Positions 18,410-18,508 of a stretch of DNA of 18,508 bases are shown here, piece after piece (position 1 is the first letter of the stretch; each line of letters opens with the position of its first letter). Source of the DNA: Asterionellopsis glacialis (taxonomy: Eukaryota; Bacillariophyta; Plagiogrammaphyceae; Rhaphoneidales; Asterionellopsidaceae). The notes beneath the pieces were generated by a model. That model ran no database searches and was not told the DNA's origin. It saw only the letters and a program-made list of their open reading frames with translations. The DNA lies in the NCBI GenBank assembly GCA_014885115.2, contig WKLE02004116.1, forward strand, positions 1 through 18,508. The letters run 5' to 3'. Made by a program: the position numbers and the translations under genes.

Positions 18410-18508
18410 ATGGCACCACCAAATGTTGACACCTATGACAAGGTACCAAATTCAGATCAAAGCAGCAGCATGACTTTAAGTTCTGATACTGTTACTGTTG
18501 CAGAATAC
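18410..18508 (+). CDS. Possible 5' end of a gene running off the window
   Basis: An ATG in a good context (ATCATGG) opens a 33-codon frame still open at the window edge (MAPPNVDTYDKVPNSDQSSS...), rich in Ser/Thr/Asp. A TATA-like TTTATATACA lies about 15 bp upstream. It is too short to identify, and a chance frame is possible. Confidence 0.33.
   Translation, partial: MAPPNVDTYDKVPNSDQSSSMTLSSDTVTVAEY

Overview
This window comes from a eukaryotic nuclear genome, most likely a diatom or a closely related stramenopile alga. The evidence is: short GT-AG introns (99-245 nt), compact genes on both strands separated by AT-rich spacers, and a multi-HMG-box protein whose box and linker style I associate with diatoms. 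The lineage is an inference from gene style; no rRNA or other marker is present.

Layout. Positions 1-3000 hold decayed coding sequence, all on the minus strand: an unidentified broken reading frame (1-880), a degenerate reading frame of retroelement character (about 1160-1980), and a clear fragment of a non-LTR (LINE-type) reverse transcriptase with frameshifts and stops (about 2040-2998). From 3322 to 15779 there are five intact genes. (1) A TMTC-like GT-C mannosyltransferase-type membrane protein (minus, 3322-5346). (2) A three-HMG-box chromatin/DNA-binding protein with one intron (plus, 7207-8379). (3) An HSL/GDXG-type alpha/beta hydrolase (minus, 8954-10471). (4) A three-exon ABCG half-transporter with a secretory N-terminal extension (plus, 11298-13952). 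(5) A two-exon CRAL-TRIO (Sec14-like) lipid-binding protein (minus, 14673-15779). The remaining 2.6 kb (15780-18409) is AT-rich, has no convincing gene, and contains small inverted and tandem repeats and several bZIP-type sites. A short open frame begins at 18410 and runs off the end.

How the genes relate. This is eukaryotic gene order, so no operon is implied. The hydrolase and the ABCG transporter are divergent and share an 826-bp spacer with a perfect TGACGTCA site. The HMG gene and the hydrolase converge, as do the ABCG and CRAL-TRIO genes. Three of the five genes concern membranes or lipids (lipase-like hydrolase, ABCG transporter, Sec14-like protein), but a common pathway is only a guess.

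The most unusual non-gene signal is a family of short palindromes built on TACC...GGTA that recurs in spacers (about 1042, 6524, 16179, 16490; GGTACC inverted repeat at 3001/3072). I found no clear evidence of a wholly new system.
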